From Dehalococcoides mccartyi (GTDB lineage Bacteria; Chloroflexota; Dehalococcoidia; Dehalococcoidales; Dehalococcoidaceae): 64,000 bases of DNA. The notes under the pieces are model-generated. The model was not told where the DNA came from and ran no database searches. It was given only the letters and a program-made list of their open reading frames with translations. The DNA lies in NCBI RefSeq assembly GCF_001889305.1, contig NZ_CP013074.1:372001-436000 (forward strand), read 5' to 3'. Positions 54,844 to 63,138 of this stretch are shown here, in pieces; the first letter of the stretch is position 1, and every line of letters starts with the position of its first letter. Both the position numbers and the translations under genes were made by a program.

Positions 54844-54908
54844 ATTTACCCCTGCTGTTTTTCTCTTTCACTAAAAACCGGGACTATCTGTCTTGTTCTC
54901 TGTTTATT

Positions 54909-55421
54909 CTAGCTTTTATTTTCGTTCTGATAAATGCCGCAGTAGCCGCCGGTTTCGGCATTCAGCTTGAAAAATACCAGCTGAATCAGGCGGGTATTCC
55001 GTTCCAGTATCAGCCCTGCTGGATTATAGACTACCAGCAAAGACTCACTTCGGCCGGAATAGCCGGCATCCCACACAGCGGTGTTGACAGTACACCCGCT
55101 GCGTAAAAGTGACGAGCGGGGAGTGGCCAGCGCCATAACATCTTTGGGTATGTTGACTATCTCGTTGTAGACTACGGAATAAATACCCGGCATCAGCTTT
55201 ATCTGGTTATTACAGTCAAACTCAAGCGGGTTATTTGAGGGCAGTTTACGGCGGGCATTGTCCGTGGGCAATACCCCTTCGCCTTCCAAACTGCGTACCT
55301 GTTTCAAGCTCAAATCAAATCCGTTTGGCTGGAGCTGGTTTTCCAGATCAGGGTAACCTTCCAGAAGTGGTTTAGCGGACTTTATGAGGCGGAGTATTTC
55401 TTCTTTGGCTAGAGCCGACAT
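54909..55421 (-). CDS. dCTP deaminase/dUTPase family protein
   Basis: The 170-residue trimeric-fold enzyme shows LQPNGFDLSLKQVRSL, the motif around ALATPRSSLLRSGCTVNTAVWDAGYSG (split by substrate loops) and a C-terminal FKLNAETGGYCGIYQNE. This is the archaeal-type Dcd-Dut pattern. Whether it deaminates dCTP, hydrolyses dUTP or both cannot be settled by eye. The ATG follows GGGAGA. Confidence 0.85.
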   Translation of the reverse strand: MSALAKEEILRLIKSAKPLLEGYPDLENQLQPNGFDLSLKQVRSLEGEGVLPTDNARRKLPSNNPLEFDCNNQIKLMPGIYSVVYNEIVNIPKDVMALATPRSSLLRSGCTVNTAVWDAGYSGRSESLLVVYNPAGLILERNTRLIQLVFFKLNAETGGYCGIYQNENKS

Positions 55422-55509
55422 TGGCGTTTCTCCCGCATATTATTTAAGTGAATTTAACACAATACAGGCGCTTCGGCAAATTTATTTTGGCGTTAACATA
55501 AAAAAGCAC

Positions 55510-55539
55510 TTGACACTGCGCTATTATTTATTGTATACG
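55510..55539 (+). promoter_or_regulatory. Promoter of the small zinc-ribbon gene
   Basis: TTGACA and TATACG are 18 bases apart, with an 85-90 base leader to ATG 55635. The strong -35 suggests high expression. Confidence 0.6.
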
Positions 55540-55634
55540 TATTAAAGCTAGCTTGGTTCCGAGGCGGTTAATTGGGAATCTGTGTCCAAAGACTGCGCTG
55601 GAAACAAAGCAATTTATATCAAGGAGGTGCAGTC

Positions 55635-55922
55635 ATGGCACAGGACAAAACTTTGGTCTGTCGTGATTGTGGCAATGAGTTCATTTTTACCGCCGGTGAG
55701 CAGGAATTTTATGCTTCCCGCGGTTTAAAAAATGAACCCAAACGCTGTCCCGCATGTCGTTCCGCTCGCCGCTCTGAAAACAGGGCTGAAGGTGGCGAAA
55801 GAAGGACATATGAAGTGGTGTGTGCCGCGTGTGGCGTTCAGACCACTGTTCCTTTTGAGCCTACTGAGGGCCGCCCGGTTTATTGCAAGGACTGTTACGC
55901 TAAAACAAAAGAAAGCGAATAG
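55635..55922 (+). CDS. Zinc-ribbon protein with two Cys4 sites
   Basis: The 95-residue protein has two ribbons. The first (LVCRDCGNEF, CPACRSARR) is the treble-clef zinc-ribbon of the 'probable zinc-binding' small-protein family. The second (VVCAACGVQ, YCKDCYAK) is similar. ATG 55635 has an ideal AAGGAGGTG site; an earlier frame opening is not needed. The strong promoter and ribosome site suggest an abundant protein, but its role is unknown, possibly nucleic-acid binding. Confidence 0.82.
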   Translation: MAQDKTLVCRDCGNEFIFTAGEQEFYASRGLKNEPKRCPACRSARRSENRAEGGERRTYEVVCAACGVQTTVPFEPTEGRPVYCKDCYAKTKESE

Positions 55923-56006
55923 TTCCTCTTTTTATCCCGGTAAAATTAAATACAGACTCATGCTTTAAGGGTTTCCTTGTGAGTATGGGTTTGTATTATT
56001 TTGTAG

Positions 56007-56768
56007 CTAAGAGTTATGCAGGATTTTAGACAGAAAGAGTTTGGTTCTTTCATGTTTGGGGTTAGTAAAGAACTCATCCGGTGAAGCGCTTTCCACTATC
56101 AGGCCTTCGTCCATGAATATTACCCTGTCAGCCGCCGCTCTGGCAAAGCCCATTTCGTGAGATACAACTACCATGGTCATGCCCTCTTTGGCCAGAGCAG
56201 TCATCACATCCAGCACTTCTTTTATCATCTCCGGGTCAAGTGCGGAAGTAGGTTCGTCAAAGAGCATTATCTGGGGGTTCATGGCTAAGGCTCTGGCTAT
56301 GGCGACCCGCTGCTGCTGGCCGCCTGAAAGCTGAACGGGGAAGGCATGGGCCTTGTCCGGTATGCCCACTTTTTTAAGCAAATCTGCCGCAATCTCGGCC
56401 GCTTCCTCTTTAGTGCGTTTGCGCACCTGGCACTGGGCAAGGGTGATATTATCAATGACCTTCAGGTGGGAAAAGAGGTTGAATGACTGGAAAACCATGC
56501 CTACCTCACGGCGGACATGATTGATATTTTCAGTGCTATCAAGGGTAATGCCGTCTACGGTTATTCTACCGGAATCATATTCTTCCAGACGGTTTATGCA
56601 CCTCAGCAGGGTAGATTTGCCCGAACCGGAAGGGCCGATAATCACCACTACTTCGCCCCGGTTAACATCAAGGCTGACTCCGCGCAGAGCCTGAACCCTC
56701 CCAAAATGCTTTTGGACGTTTTCGATCTTGATAATGGGTTTTTCTGCAGAAGTGTGTTTTTTATTCAT
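56007..56768 (-). CDS. Polar amino-acid ABC importer, ATP-binding subunit
   Basis: The 253-residue ATPase is of the GlnQ/HisP type: [20 protein letters not shown], the signature [17 protein letters not shown], Walker [16 protein letters not shown] and the switch [19 protein letters not shown] 56768 is shared with the permease stop, so the earlier in-frame extension is unlikely. With the permease and the binding protein upstream it forms a complete amino-acid importer. Confidence 0.95.
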   Translation of the reverse strand: MNKKHTSAEKPIIKIENVQKHFGRVQALRGVSLDVNRGEVVVIIGPSGSGKSTLLRCINRLEEYDSGRITVDGITLDSTENINHVRREVGMVFQSFNLFSHLKVIDNITLAQCQVRKRTKEEAAEIAADLLKKVGIPDKAHAFPVQLSGGQQQRVAIARALAMNPQIMLFDEPTSALDPEMIKEVLDVMTALAKEGMTMVVVSHEMGFARAAADRVIFMDEGLIVESASPDEFFTNPKHERTKLFLSKILHNS

Positions 56769-57589
56769 TATCTTGAAAATGCAGTTTTCTTTTCTATGTA
56801 GTTTATCAGACGGCTGGATAGGAGTGTAAGTATCAGGTAGAGCAGGGCAATCATACTCCATACTTCAATAGGGTTGAAATTGGTGGCGGTAAATTCCCGC
56901 CCCAGCCTTACCATGTCAGCTACGGCTACGGTGGATACCAGTGAAGTGTCCTTAAGAAGTGAAATAAATTCGTTGCCCATGGGTGGCAGGACTACTCTCA
57001 GTGCCTGAGGCAGTATTATAAATCTCATTGCTTGAGTATGACTCATGCCAAGGCTGCGGGCAGCTTCCATTTGTCCTTTGGGTATACTCTGGATGCCGGC
57101 TCTGTAGATTTCGCTCATATATGCGCCGTAGCAGAAGGTCATACCCCAGATAGCCATAACAATGGGGTTTGCCTGATAATTCATCATAGGGCCGAAATTA
57201 AGACCTTGCCCTATACTCTGGATTATGACCGGGAAGGCGAAGTACCACCAAATAAGCTGCACCAGCAGGGGAATACCGCGTACTATTTCAACATAAAATG
57301 TAGCCAGTCCGCGCAGGATGGTGTTTTTGGATAAACGCCCTAAAGCGCCGAATAAACCGAAAATAAGCATCAGGAAATAGGATACAACTGCCACCAGAAC
57401 TGTTATGCCGATACCTACCCAGACATACTTGAAGATATCCAGAAAGGGATCAGGTTTAAACAGCATAAGGCCGCCGGCTAGAGCAAAAACCCCGGCTACC
57501 AACCACCACCAGGGATCCATATGGCTGGACGGTTCAGCCCCCGGTATCAGGTTTATTTTTTCAGGCGGCTTAATCTTGTCTTCTACCAT
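56768..57589 (-). CDS. Polar amino-acid ABC importer, permease subunit
   Basis: The 273-residue inner-membrane protein has the amino-acid permease signature: [47 protein letters not shown] (split by the EAA loop) and [21 protein letters not shown]. An extra N-terminal helix precedes the domain. ATG 57589 is my choice; TTG 57601 lies in the hairpin. Neither has good ribosome spacing. It overlaps the ATPase gene by one base. Confidence 0.92.
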   Translation of the reverse strand: MVEDKIKPPEKINLIPGAEPSSHMDPWWWLVAGVFALAGGLMLFKPDPFLDIFKYVWVGIGITVLVAVVSYFLMLIFGLFGALGRLSKNTILRGLATFYVEIVRGIPLLVQLIWWYFAFPVIIQSIGQGLNFGPMMNYQANPIVMAIWGMTFCYGAYMSEIYRAGIQSIPKGQMEAARSLGMSHTQAMRFIILPQALRVVLPPMGNEFISLLKDTSLVSTVAVADMVRLGREFTATNFNPIEVWSMIALLYLILTLLSSRLINYIEKKTAFSR

Positions 57590-57600
57590 TTCCTCATACA

Positions 57601-57630
57601 AGAGAGGGGGCTTTTAAAGCCCCCTCTCTA
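57601..57630. terminator. Strong hairpin between binding-protein and permease genes
   Basis: AGAGAGGGGGCTTT pairs with AAAGCCCCCTCTCT. In the direction of the importer genes it lacks a T run, so it may stabilise the upstream message or reduce read-through, not fully terminate. Confidence 0.6.
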
Positions 57631-57642
57631 TTTTTTACCTGA

Positions 57643-58425
57643 TTACGGATTTAAGTTCCACTTAGCTACCAGTTGGTCAAAGGTGCCGTCGGCTATGACG
57701 GCTGCCAGACCTTGGTTGATCCTGGCCAGAATCTCTGTTTGGCCTTTAGCTACTGAGATGCCGTAGTATTCGTCAGTGAAAGCAGTGCCCACTTTCTTGA
57801 TTTTGTCAGGGTTGGCATTTACATAATCTATGGCAACGGGGGTATCACAGATAACGGCGTCAATCTGGCCGTTCATAAGGTCCTGGAAAGCCAGGCCGAT
57901 TTCATCATACGATTTAACAGTAGCGCCCTCTATTTTCTGAGCTTCTATAAATCCGGTGGTTCCGGTCTGGGCTGCAACCTTTTTACCGGTGAGGTCGTTA
58001 TGGCTCAGGATAGTGGTGTTGTTTTTCTGTACGCAGACCATCTGGCCGGCATTGAAATAGGGGTCTGAAAAGAGCCATTTTTCGAGACGGTCGGGGAGAA
58101 TGGTGATTGAGGAAATAGCTACTTTATACTGACCGGTAGCCATACCTGCCAGCAAAGCGTCCCAGGCTACGTTTTGGAAGGTGACTTCCAGATTGGCCTT
58201 TTCGGCAATAGCTTTCATCAGGTCTATATCAAAACCCTCTATCGCATGAGTCTGTTCATTAACATACTCAAAAGGAGCCCAAGTGGCATCGGTTACTACA
58301 GTAACTTGTATTTTTGTGGTGCTGTTATCAGTATTGTCGGTGTCATCATTAGAGCTTTGGCAGCCAGAAAACAGCAATGCGCTGGACAGGAGCAGGGACA
58401 TAAGGATAGTACTTAAGCGCTTCAT
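57643..58425 (-). CDS. Amino-acid ABC importer, lipoprotein binding subunit
   Basis: The 260-residue extracellular solute-binding protein has a lipoprotein signal peptide with lipobox LLFSGC, a Ser/Asp/Thr linker and then the family 3 fold: WAPFEYVNEQTHAIEGFDIDL, AISSITILPDRLEKWLFSDPY and the AAQTGTTGFIEAQK hinge. It delivers polar amino acids to the downstream permease. It is the first gene of the importer operon, under a promoter at 58478-58506. Confidence 0.95.
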   Translation of the reverse strand: MKRLSTILMSLLLSSALLFSGCQSSNDDTDNTDNSTTKIQVTVVTDATWAPFEYVNEQTHAIEGFDIDLMKAIAEKANLEVTFQNVAWDALLAGMATGQYKVAISSITILPDRLEKWLFSDPYFNAGQMVCVQKNNTTILSHNDLTGKKVAAQTGTTGFIEAQKIEGATVKSYDEIGLAFQDLMNGQIDAVICDTPVAIDYVNANPDKIKKVGTAFTDEYYGISVAKGQTEILARINQGLAAVIADGTFDQLVAKWNLNP

Positions 58426-58477
58426 CTTTCCTCCTAGATTTATTAAAGCTAAATTAAAGCCTTACAAAAAGATGCAG

Positions 58478-58506
58478 ATTAAAAAGATTGCGAAGAAAGT
58501 CTACAA
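58478..58506 (-). promoter_or_regulatory. Promoter of the amino-acid importer operon
   Basis: On the minus strand, TTGTAG and TTTAAT are 17 bases apart, with a leader of about 45 bases to the binding-protein ATG. GGAGGAAAG precedes the start. Confidence 0.48.
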
Positions 58507-58550
58507 TATTTAGGGCCATGTGTCCATGTTTTTTAGGGTTTGTGTTGAAA

Positions 58551-58608
58551 AATAATGCCCGGCCGGAGGTTATTTATAGCTGAAAACTTCCCAGCCGGGC
58601 ATTTATTA
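58551..58608 (-). terminator. Terminator of degV
   Basis: AATAATGCCCGGC pairs with GCCGGGCATTTATT, with an inner partial stem. It lies 18 bases past the degV stop and ends in a T-rich tract on the minus strand. Confidence 0.75.
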
Positions 58609-58625
58609 TTAAGTTTTGCCAGCGG

Positions 58626-59465
58626 CTATTTTGAGCGGGTAGCTACGAAAAGAGTACCGGGGCCGGCATGTACGCCCAGAGCGGCTCCCAATCTGGATAT
58701 TACTATCTGTTTACGCGGGAAAAACTCTGCCAGGCGGTCTGCCATGGCAACTGCCTCATCAGGGGTGGTTGTATAAACTACAGATAAAGCGGCAAGGTTT
58801 TTCACCCCGGCTGTAAATTCAGTAAGCTTTTCCATGCCTTTGCTTCGGCTTCGTACTTGTCCGGCAGGCAAAAGCTCGCCTTGGCCCACAACCAATACTG
58901 GTTTCACCGAAAGTAAGGACCCCAGTAAGGCTTTGGATTTACCTATACGCCCGCCCAGTGCCAGATATTTAAGCGTATCAAAGAAGCCCATCATCTGGAC
59001 TTTTTCTACTGCACTGCGTACTGTATCGGCTACTTCCTTCACGTTCTTGCCGGAAAACGCCGCTTCTGCACCTAGCAAACCTAGTAACCCCAAGCCCATG
59101 GAAACCGAACGGGAATCTATAACCTCTATAGGGGGGGTATCATTGCCCAGCAGTTTTTTTGCCTGAATAGCGGAGTCGTATGTGCCGGAAAGCTTGGAAG
59201 AAATATGTATGGAGACAATGCCGTCACAGTCGGGTGCCAGTTTCTGGTATACATCTATAAAATCCTGAGGGGAGGGTTGCGAAGTATTGGGATGGATAGA
59301 TTCGGTCTGGAGTTTTTCGAAGAACTGGTCCTGAGTTATTTCAACACCGTCTTTCAAGGCTTTTTCGCCGAAGCGTACATAAAGGGGGACGATGGTTATT
59401 CCCAGAGATTTTGCCAGTTGAGGGGGTATATCTGCGGTGCTGTCTGTAACAATCTTGATTGTCAT
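58626..59465 (-). CDS. DegV-family fatty-acid-binding protein
   Basis: DegV proteins (FakB-like) bind fatty acids for phosphorylation by FakA. The 279 residues begin IKIVTDSTADIPPQLAKSLG, with FFEKLQTESIHPNTSQPSPQDF, the VSIHISSKLSGTYDSAIQAK loop and the C-terminal LGAALGVHAGPGTLFV. ATG 59465 follows GGAGGGAG. An in-frame ATG 36 codons earlier is rejected because it lies in the structured leader. No fakA is seen nearby. Confidence 0.92.
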   Translation of the reverse strand: MTIKIVTDSTADIPPQLAKSLGITIVPLYVRFGEKALKDGVEITQDQFFEKLQTESIHPNTSQPSPQDFIDVYQKLAPDCDGIVSIHISSKLSGTYDSAIQAKKLLGNDTPPIEVIDSRSVSMGLGLLGLLGAEAAFSGKNVKEVADTVRSAVEKVQMMGFFDTLKYLALGGRIGKSKALLGSLLSVKPVLVVGQGELLPAGQVRSRSKGMEKLTEFTAGVKNLAALSVVYTTTPDEAVAMADRLAEFFPRKQIVISRLGAALGVHAGPGTLFVATRSK

Positions 59466-59851
59466 ATAAATCTCCCTCCTATAATTACAATAATAGTTTG
59501 GTATATTCCGGAAAATCCCCGGGGAATGTACCCGCCTTAGCCCACCTGACCTCCTTGGGCGTGGTGAGTGCATACATTCGGCAGCTGTAATGCAGAAACA
59601 AATTTTATAATGTTTATAGTTTCTTATAAAATATAAAAAAAGTCAAATTTAGACACAATCAGGCACTGGGGCGGGTTTTTAAAAAACACAGAAGCTTGAA
59701 CGATATATGAGGATTAAGAAAAATGGCTGCAATATGTGATGGCGGAAATATACCAAGATGAAAATATCAGTCCGGATGCCGGAATAAAAGAGTATAAAAA
59801 GAATATGGCTGTTAACTGGCAGAATTGCAGTAAATACGGGGAGAAAATAAT
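59466..59851. other. Intergenic region holding a structured degV leader
   Basis: On the minus strand, about 60 to 115 bases before degV, GAATGTA (59573-59579 complement) and TACATTC (59524-59530 complement) can pair around an inner GCCCA/TGGGC stem. The inner loop exposes AAGGAGGTCA, a near-perfect anti-16S sequence, ahead of a two-codon frame. I see no named riboswitch. The rest, 59590-59851, is AT-rich with no recognised element. Confidence 0.45.
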
Positions 59852-59926
59852 TGGTGGCAGCGGGTAGATTTGAACTACCGACCAAGGGCTTATGAGTCCC
59901 CTGCTCTGCCACTGAGCTACGCTGCC
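59852..59926 (-). tRNA. tRNA-Met (anticodon CAT)
   Basis: On the minus strand the acceptor GGCAGCG pairs with CGCTGCC. The D-arm is GCTCAGTGGCAGAGC, the anticodon loop is CTCATAA and the T-arm is GGTAGTTCAAATCTACC. The CCA end is encoded. An Ile2 identity (CAT modified to lysidine) cannot be excluded from sequence alone. Confidence 0.93.
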
Positions 59927-59937
59927 ACTAAAGACGT

Positions 59938-59967
59938 ATTGTAAAATCTGCAAGGAGGGTTTGTCAA
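59938..59967 (-). promoter_or_regulatory. Promoter of the tRNA-Met gene
   Basis: On the minus strand, TTGACA and TACAAT are 18 bases apart, ending about 11 bases before the mature tRNA, as expected for a stable RNA. Confidence 0.68.
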
Positions 59968-60112
59968 ATCTCCCCATATACGGGATTATAGTGCGGCATG
60001 AAACACCGGTAAAGGTATCCAAGGGTATTTGCGGCTAAAATTCGGAAAGTATGCAAGCTGGAAAGGTATAGGGCTTTTAAAAAGGGTTAAAAAGTGTTAG
60101 ATTTTGGTGTTG

Positions 60113-60133
60113 TTTTAGCGTTTTATGCTAAAA
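60113..60133. repeat. Inverted repeat overlapping the corA -10 region
   Basis: TTTTAGC and GCTAAAA flank seven bases. The second arm overlaps an extended -10 (TGCTAAAAT), so a bound protein could block corA transcription. The regulator is unknown. Confidence 0.5.
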
Positions 60134-60167
60134 TAGCTGCATTGAGAATAAACTTTGGGGGCGTACC

Positions 60168-61118
60168 ATGGCGCTGACTCAAGTTAAAAATAATACTTCA
60201 AATATAGAATCCATTACTTTCGGTAACCTTACCTGGATAAATATTGAAAATCCCCAGGGGGTTGATACCGAATATCTGGCGGCTAATTATCCTTTCCATC
60301 CCCTTGACCTTGATGATGTACTGTCACGCCGCCAGCGCCCCAAGATTGACGAATACAAAGATTATCTTTTCTTTGTGCTTCATTTCCCGTTTTACAATAA
60401 AGAATTGCGAACTACCGTGCCGGCCCAGCTTTCGGTATTTATCGGGGAAAATTATCTTATTACACTGCATACTGGCAATCTGAAACCGCTGGTCAAGCTT
60501 TACCGCGAAATGGAGCTGGAAGAAGATGCCCGCCCCGAATATTTCAACCACGGCTCAGGCTTTTTAATGTACCGTATTGTTGACAGGTTGGTAGACTATT
60601 GTCTGCCTATTACCGTAAAGCTGCTGGACAACCTGGAAGAAGTGGAAGATGACATTTTTGCAGGTTCCAACAGTGACCTTAATATTGTTAAAGATATTGC
60701 CCTGCTCAGACGGGATATCATTGCCACCCGCCGGATTATCTGGCCGATGAGGGCTGTTATCGGCTGTCTGGAAAACAAGCTCAGAAAATTTATAAATCAG
60801 GATATGTCTGTTTATTTTGGAGATATGACAGACCACATGGATAAAGTGTGGGATACTCTGGATGAAACTAAAGAGGTTATAGAAGGCCTAAGCTCCACTT
60901 TTGACTCCATGTCTTCCCACCGGACTAACCGGGCTATGCGTATTTTGACCATTGTGGCTACGATTTTACTGCCGTTTACCATGGTAGCCAGCATCTTCGG
61001 CATGAATATTCCCCTGCCTTTCCAAAACTCGGAGAATGCCATTTACTTTGTGGCGGTTATTACAGCTATTATCGTAGGTTTGATGCTGTACATGTTCCGC
61101 CATGTCCGCCTTATTTAA
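60168..61118 (+). CDS. corA: CorA-family magnesium/cobalt transporter
   Basis: CorA forms a pentameric Mg2+ channel. The 316 residues have a large cytoplasmic N-terminal domain, the long gating helix and two C-terminal membrane helices. The signature GMN sits in SIFGMNIPLPFQ near residue 278, with the periplasmic loop rich in acidic residues. The ATG has GGGGGCG upstream. A 7-bp inverted repeat overlaps its promoter. Confidence 0.94.
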   Translation: MALTQVKNNTSNIESITFGNLTWINIENPQGVDTEYLAANYPFHPLDLDDVLSRRQRPKIDEYKDYLFFVLHFPFYNKELRTTVPAQLSVFIGENYLITLHTGNLKPLVKLYREMELEEDARPEYFNHGSGFLMYRIVDRLVDYCLPITVKLLDNLEEVEDDIFAGSNSDLNIVKDIALLRRDIIATRRIIWPMRAVIGCLENKLRKFINQDMSVYFGDMTDHMDKVWDTLDETKEVIEGLSSTFDSMSSHRTNRAMRILTIVATILLPFTMVASIFGMNIPLPFQNSENAIYFVAVITAIIVGLMLYMFRHVRLI

Positions 61119-61139
61119 TTCTGCCGGAGAAAAATTGTT

Positions 61140-61799
61140 ATGAGTGTTTCCAGCCGTCTGCTTATTGTCAGTGGTTTGTATATTACCTGCCTTATCACCG
61201 CTAACCTTATAGCGGTGAAAATTATTGGGCTGGGAGATGTGTTTCTGCCGGCGGCGGTGATAGTCTTTCCGTTCAGCTATATCTTCGGAGATGTCCTGAC
61301 CGAGGTTTACGGTTTCCACTGGGCAAGGCGAATTATCTGGCTGGGCTTTATCTGCAACCTTATTTTTGTGGTTTTTGTGGTGCTGGGTCAGATACTGCCG
61401 GGAGCGCCCTTCTGGGAGGGACAGGCGGCTTATGAGACCATACTCGGTTATACCCCGCGGATTTTGGTTGCCTCATTTTTAGGGTATCTGGTGGGTGAGT
61501 TTGTAAACTCATTCATTATGGCCAAGCTGAAACTGCGGACCAAAGGGCGTTACCTGTGGCTGCGTACTATCGGCTCTACTCTGGCGGGACAGGGGCTGGA
61601 TACATCCATATTTATTCTGGTGGCGTTTCTGGGTACGCCGGCGTTTGTGCCGCTGATGATACTCTATCACTGGGGTTCAAAAGTGCTTATTGAAGCGGCG
61701 GCTACGCCAATTACTTACAAGCTGGTAAATTATTTGAAAAAAGCTGAAAACAGCGACCACTTTGATACAACTACCAATTTCAGCCCTTTCAGGCTCTAG
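61140..61799 (+). CDS. YhhQ/VUT-family queuosine precursor transporter
   Basis: The 219-residue protein has six membrane helices and the YhhQ features: LITANLIAVKIIGLG, the FPFSYIFGDVLTEVYGFHWAR motif (split by helix ends), FVNSFIMAKLKLRTKGRYLW and a GQGLDTSIFILVAFLG. The family imports queuosine precursors such as preQ0/preQ1. No que genes are beside it; salvage is inferred from the family. It starts 22 bases after corA and may be cotranscribed. Confidence 0.9.
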   Translation: MSVSSRLLIVSGLYITCLITANLIAVKIIGLGDVFLPAAVIVFPFSYIFGDVLTEVYGFHWARRIIWLGFICNLIFVVFVVLGQILPGAPFWEGQAAYETILGYTPRILVASFLGYLVGEFVNSFIMAKLKLRTKGRYLWLRTIGSTLAGQGLDTSIFILVAFLGTPAFVPLMILYHWGSKVLIEAAATPITYKLVNYLKKAENSDHFDTTTNFSPFRL

Positions 61800-61819
61800 A
61801 CAGCGGTTCAGGTACAAAA

Positions 61820-62596
61820 GTGGAAATAGTATTTTTAGGCGCTCACAACTGCGAAACCAAAACCACCCGTCCAAGTTGTCTTATGCTTTCCGGCGGGGTG
61901 GTGCTGGATGCTGGCGCCATTACTTCAAGTTTAACACTGGAAGAGCTCTATAATCTTAAGGCGGTTATACTGAGCCATGCCCATTATGACCATATAAAAG
62001 ATGTGCCGCTGCTGGCTATGAATCTGGCTTATGGGCTGAAAAGCGTGGATATTTACGGCAGTGAGGCGGTTGAAGAAGTGGTTACCAAGCCGCCTTTTTC
62101 CGGCGGTTTTTACCCTGATTTTTTTACCCGCCCGCCATCTACTCCGGTTTTGCGGTTTAATACAATTATTCCCGGTTCGGAGTTTGACTGCGAGGTTTAC
62201 CGGATACTGCCGGTATCTGTACCCCATTCTCGGGATACCACCGGTTTTTGGGTAAAAGACTCAAACGGACATTCGTTTTTTTATACCTCGGATACTGGGA
62301 TTGGCTTAGGGGATGTCTGGAAACAGATTGACCCGGAAATGCTTATTATCGAGCTGACCATGCCGAATAAACTTAGCGAGCTGGCTTTAAGCTCAAAACA
62401 CCTTTCCCCTGAACTTTTGGAGACGGAGCTCAGGCTCTTTCGGGAGATAAAAGGGTATTTGCCAAAGATAGTCACCCTTCACACCACGCCTTTGTTTGAA
62501 GCTGAAATCAAAACTGAAATAAAGGCAGTTGCTAAAAAAATGCATGCAGATATACTTATGGCTAGTGAAGGGCTAAAACTCCGGCTGGGAGAGTAG
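61820..62596 (+). CDS. Metallo-beta-lactamase-fold hydrolase
   Basis: The 258-residue protein has the metal-binding motif LSHAHYDHIKDVPL near residue 50, VSVPHSRDTTGFWV with a second His, and FYTSDTGIG with the bridging Asp. The third zinc region is LHTTP. The pattern resembles class-II cAMP phosphodiesterase or RNase Z-like enzymes, but the substrate is unclear. GTG 61820 is the start. It leads a coupled pair with the next gene. Confidence 0.85.
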   Translation: MEIVFLGAHNCETKTTRPSCLMLSGGVVLDAGAITSSLTLEELYNLKAVILSHAHYDHIKDVPLLAMNLAYGLKSVDIYGSEAVEEVVTKPPFSGGFYPDFFTRPPSTPVLRFNTIIPGSEFDCEVYRILPVSVPHSRDTTGFWVKDSNGHSFFYTSDTGIGLGDVWKQIDPEMLIIELTMPNKLSELALSSKHLSPELLETELRLFREIKGYLPKIVTLHTTPLFEAEIKTEIKAVAKKMHADILMASEGLKLRLGE

Positions 62597-62598
62597 GT

Positions 62599-63102
62599 AT
62601 GTTTGCTGCCTCGGAGGCTCCGCGGTTTCTGGTTGACCAGAATGTGGGCAAGCTGGCTGTTAACCTGAGGATGCTGGGTTTTGACGCCCGCCGTTTTGGA
62701 AGCGGGCCTGATAAACAGCTTGTTTCCGAAGCCCTGGCTGAGGGGAGAGTAATACTTACCCGTGACCATCTGCTTGCGGAAAGACGGCTGGTCAAAAAGG
62801 GCAATTTGAAGGTCATGCTTTTTGAAACCGAAGTGGCGGAAGACCAGCTCCGGCAGCTTTTATCGGATATGGTGTTTCGTTCATTTATTTGCCCTTTCAG
62901 CCGCTGCATAGAGTGCAATTACCCGCTTTATCCTGTTATGAAAGACACTCTGTCAGAGAGAGTGCCTCCATACGTTTACCAGAATCAGACTGAGTTCAAA
63001 GAGTGCCACCACTGCGGACGGGTTTTCTGGAAGGGAAGCCACTGGCAAGCCATGCAGGAATTATTAAGAAGAGTGGGTGTTGATAATAACACCTCTTGCT
63101 GA
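62599..63102 (+). CDS. Mut7-C/DUF82 RNase-like protein with C-terminal Cys motifs
   Basis: The 167-residue protein matches the Mut7-C domain, a PIN-like putative RNase: FLVDQNVGKLAVNLRMLGFDA carries the first acidic site (Asp) and VILTRDHLLAERR the second. A zinc-binding end follows (CIECNYPLYP and CHHCGRVFWKGSHW). It begins two bases after the hydrolase. Members are common in archaea and scattered in bacteria, with little function assigned. Confidence 0.88.
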   Translation: MFAASEAPRFLVDQNVGKLAVNLRMLGFDARRFGSGPDKQLVSEALAEGRVILTRDHLLAERRLVKKGNLKVMLFETEVAEDQLRQLLSDMVFRSFICPFSRCIECNYPLYPVMKDTLSERVPPYVYQNQTEFKECHHCGRVFWKGSHWQAMQELLRRVGVDNNTSC

Positions 63103-63138
63103 TAAACTCGTCTTAGCCTTTGCGAAAGCCGGTAGAAA

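Noticed and set aside
59463-59573. 36-codon N-terminal extension of degV from an upstream in-frame ATG
   Set aside because: The family start and a strong GGAGGGAG site both point to ATG 59465, and the upstream part is basic, unlike DegV, and overlaps the structured leader.
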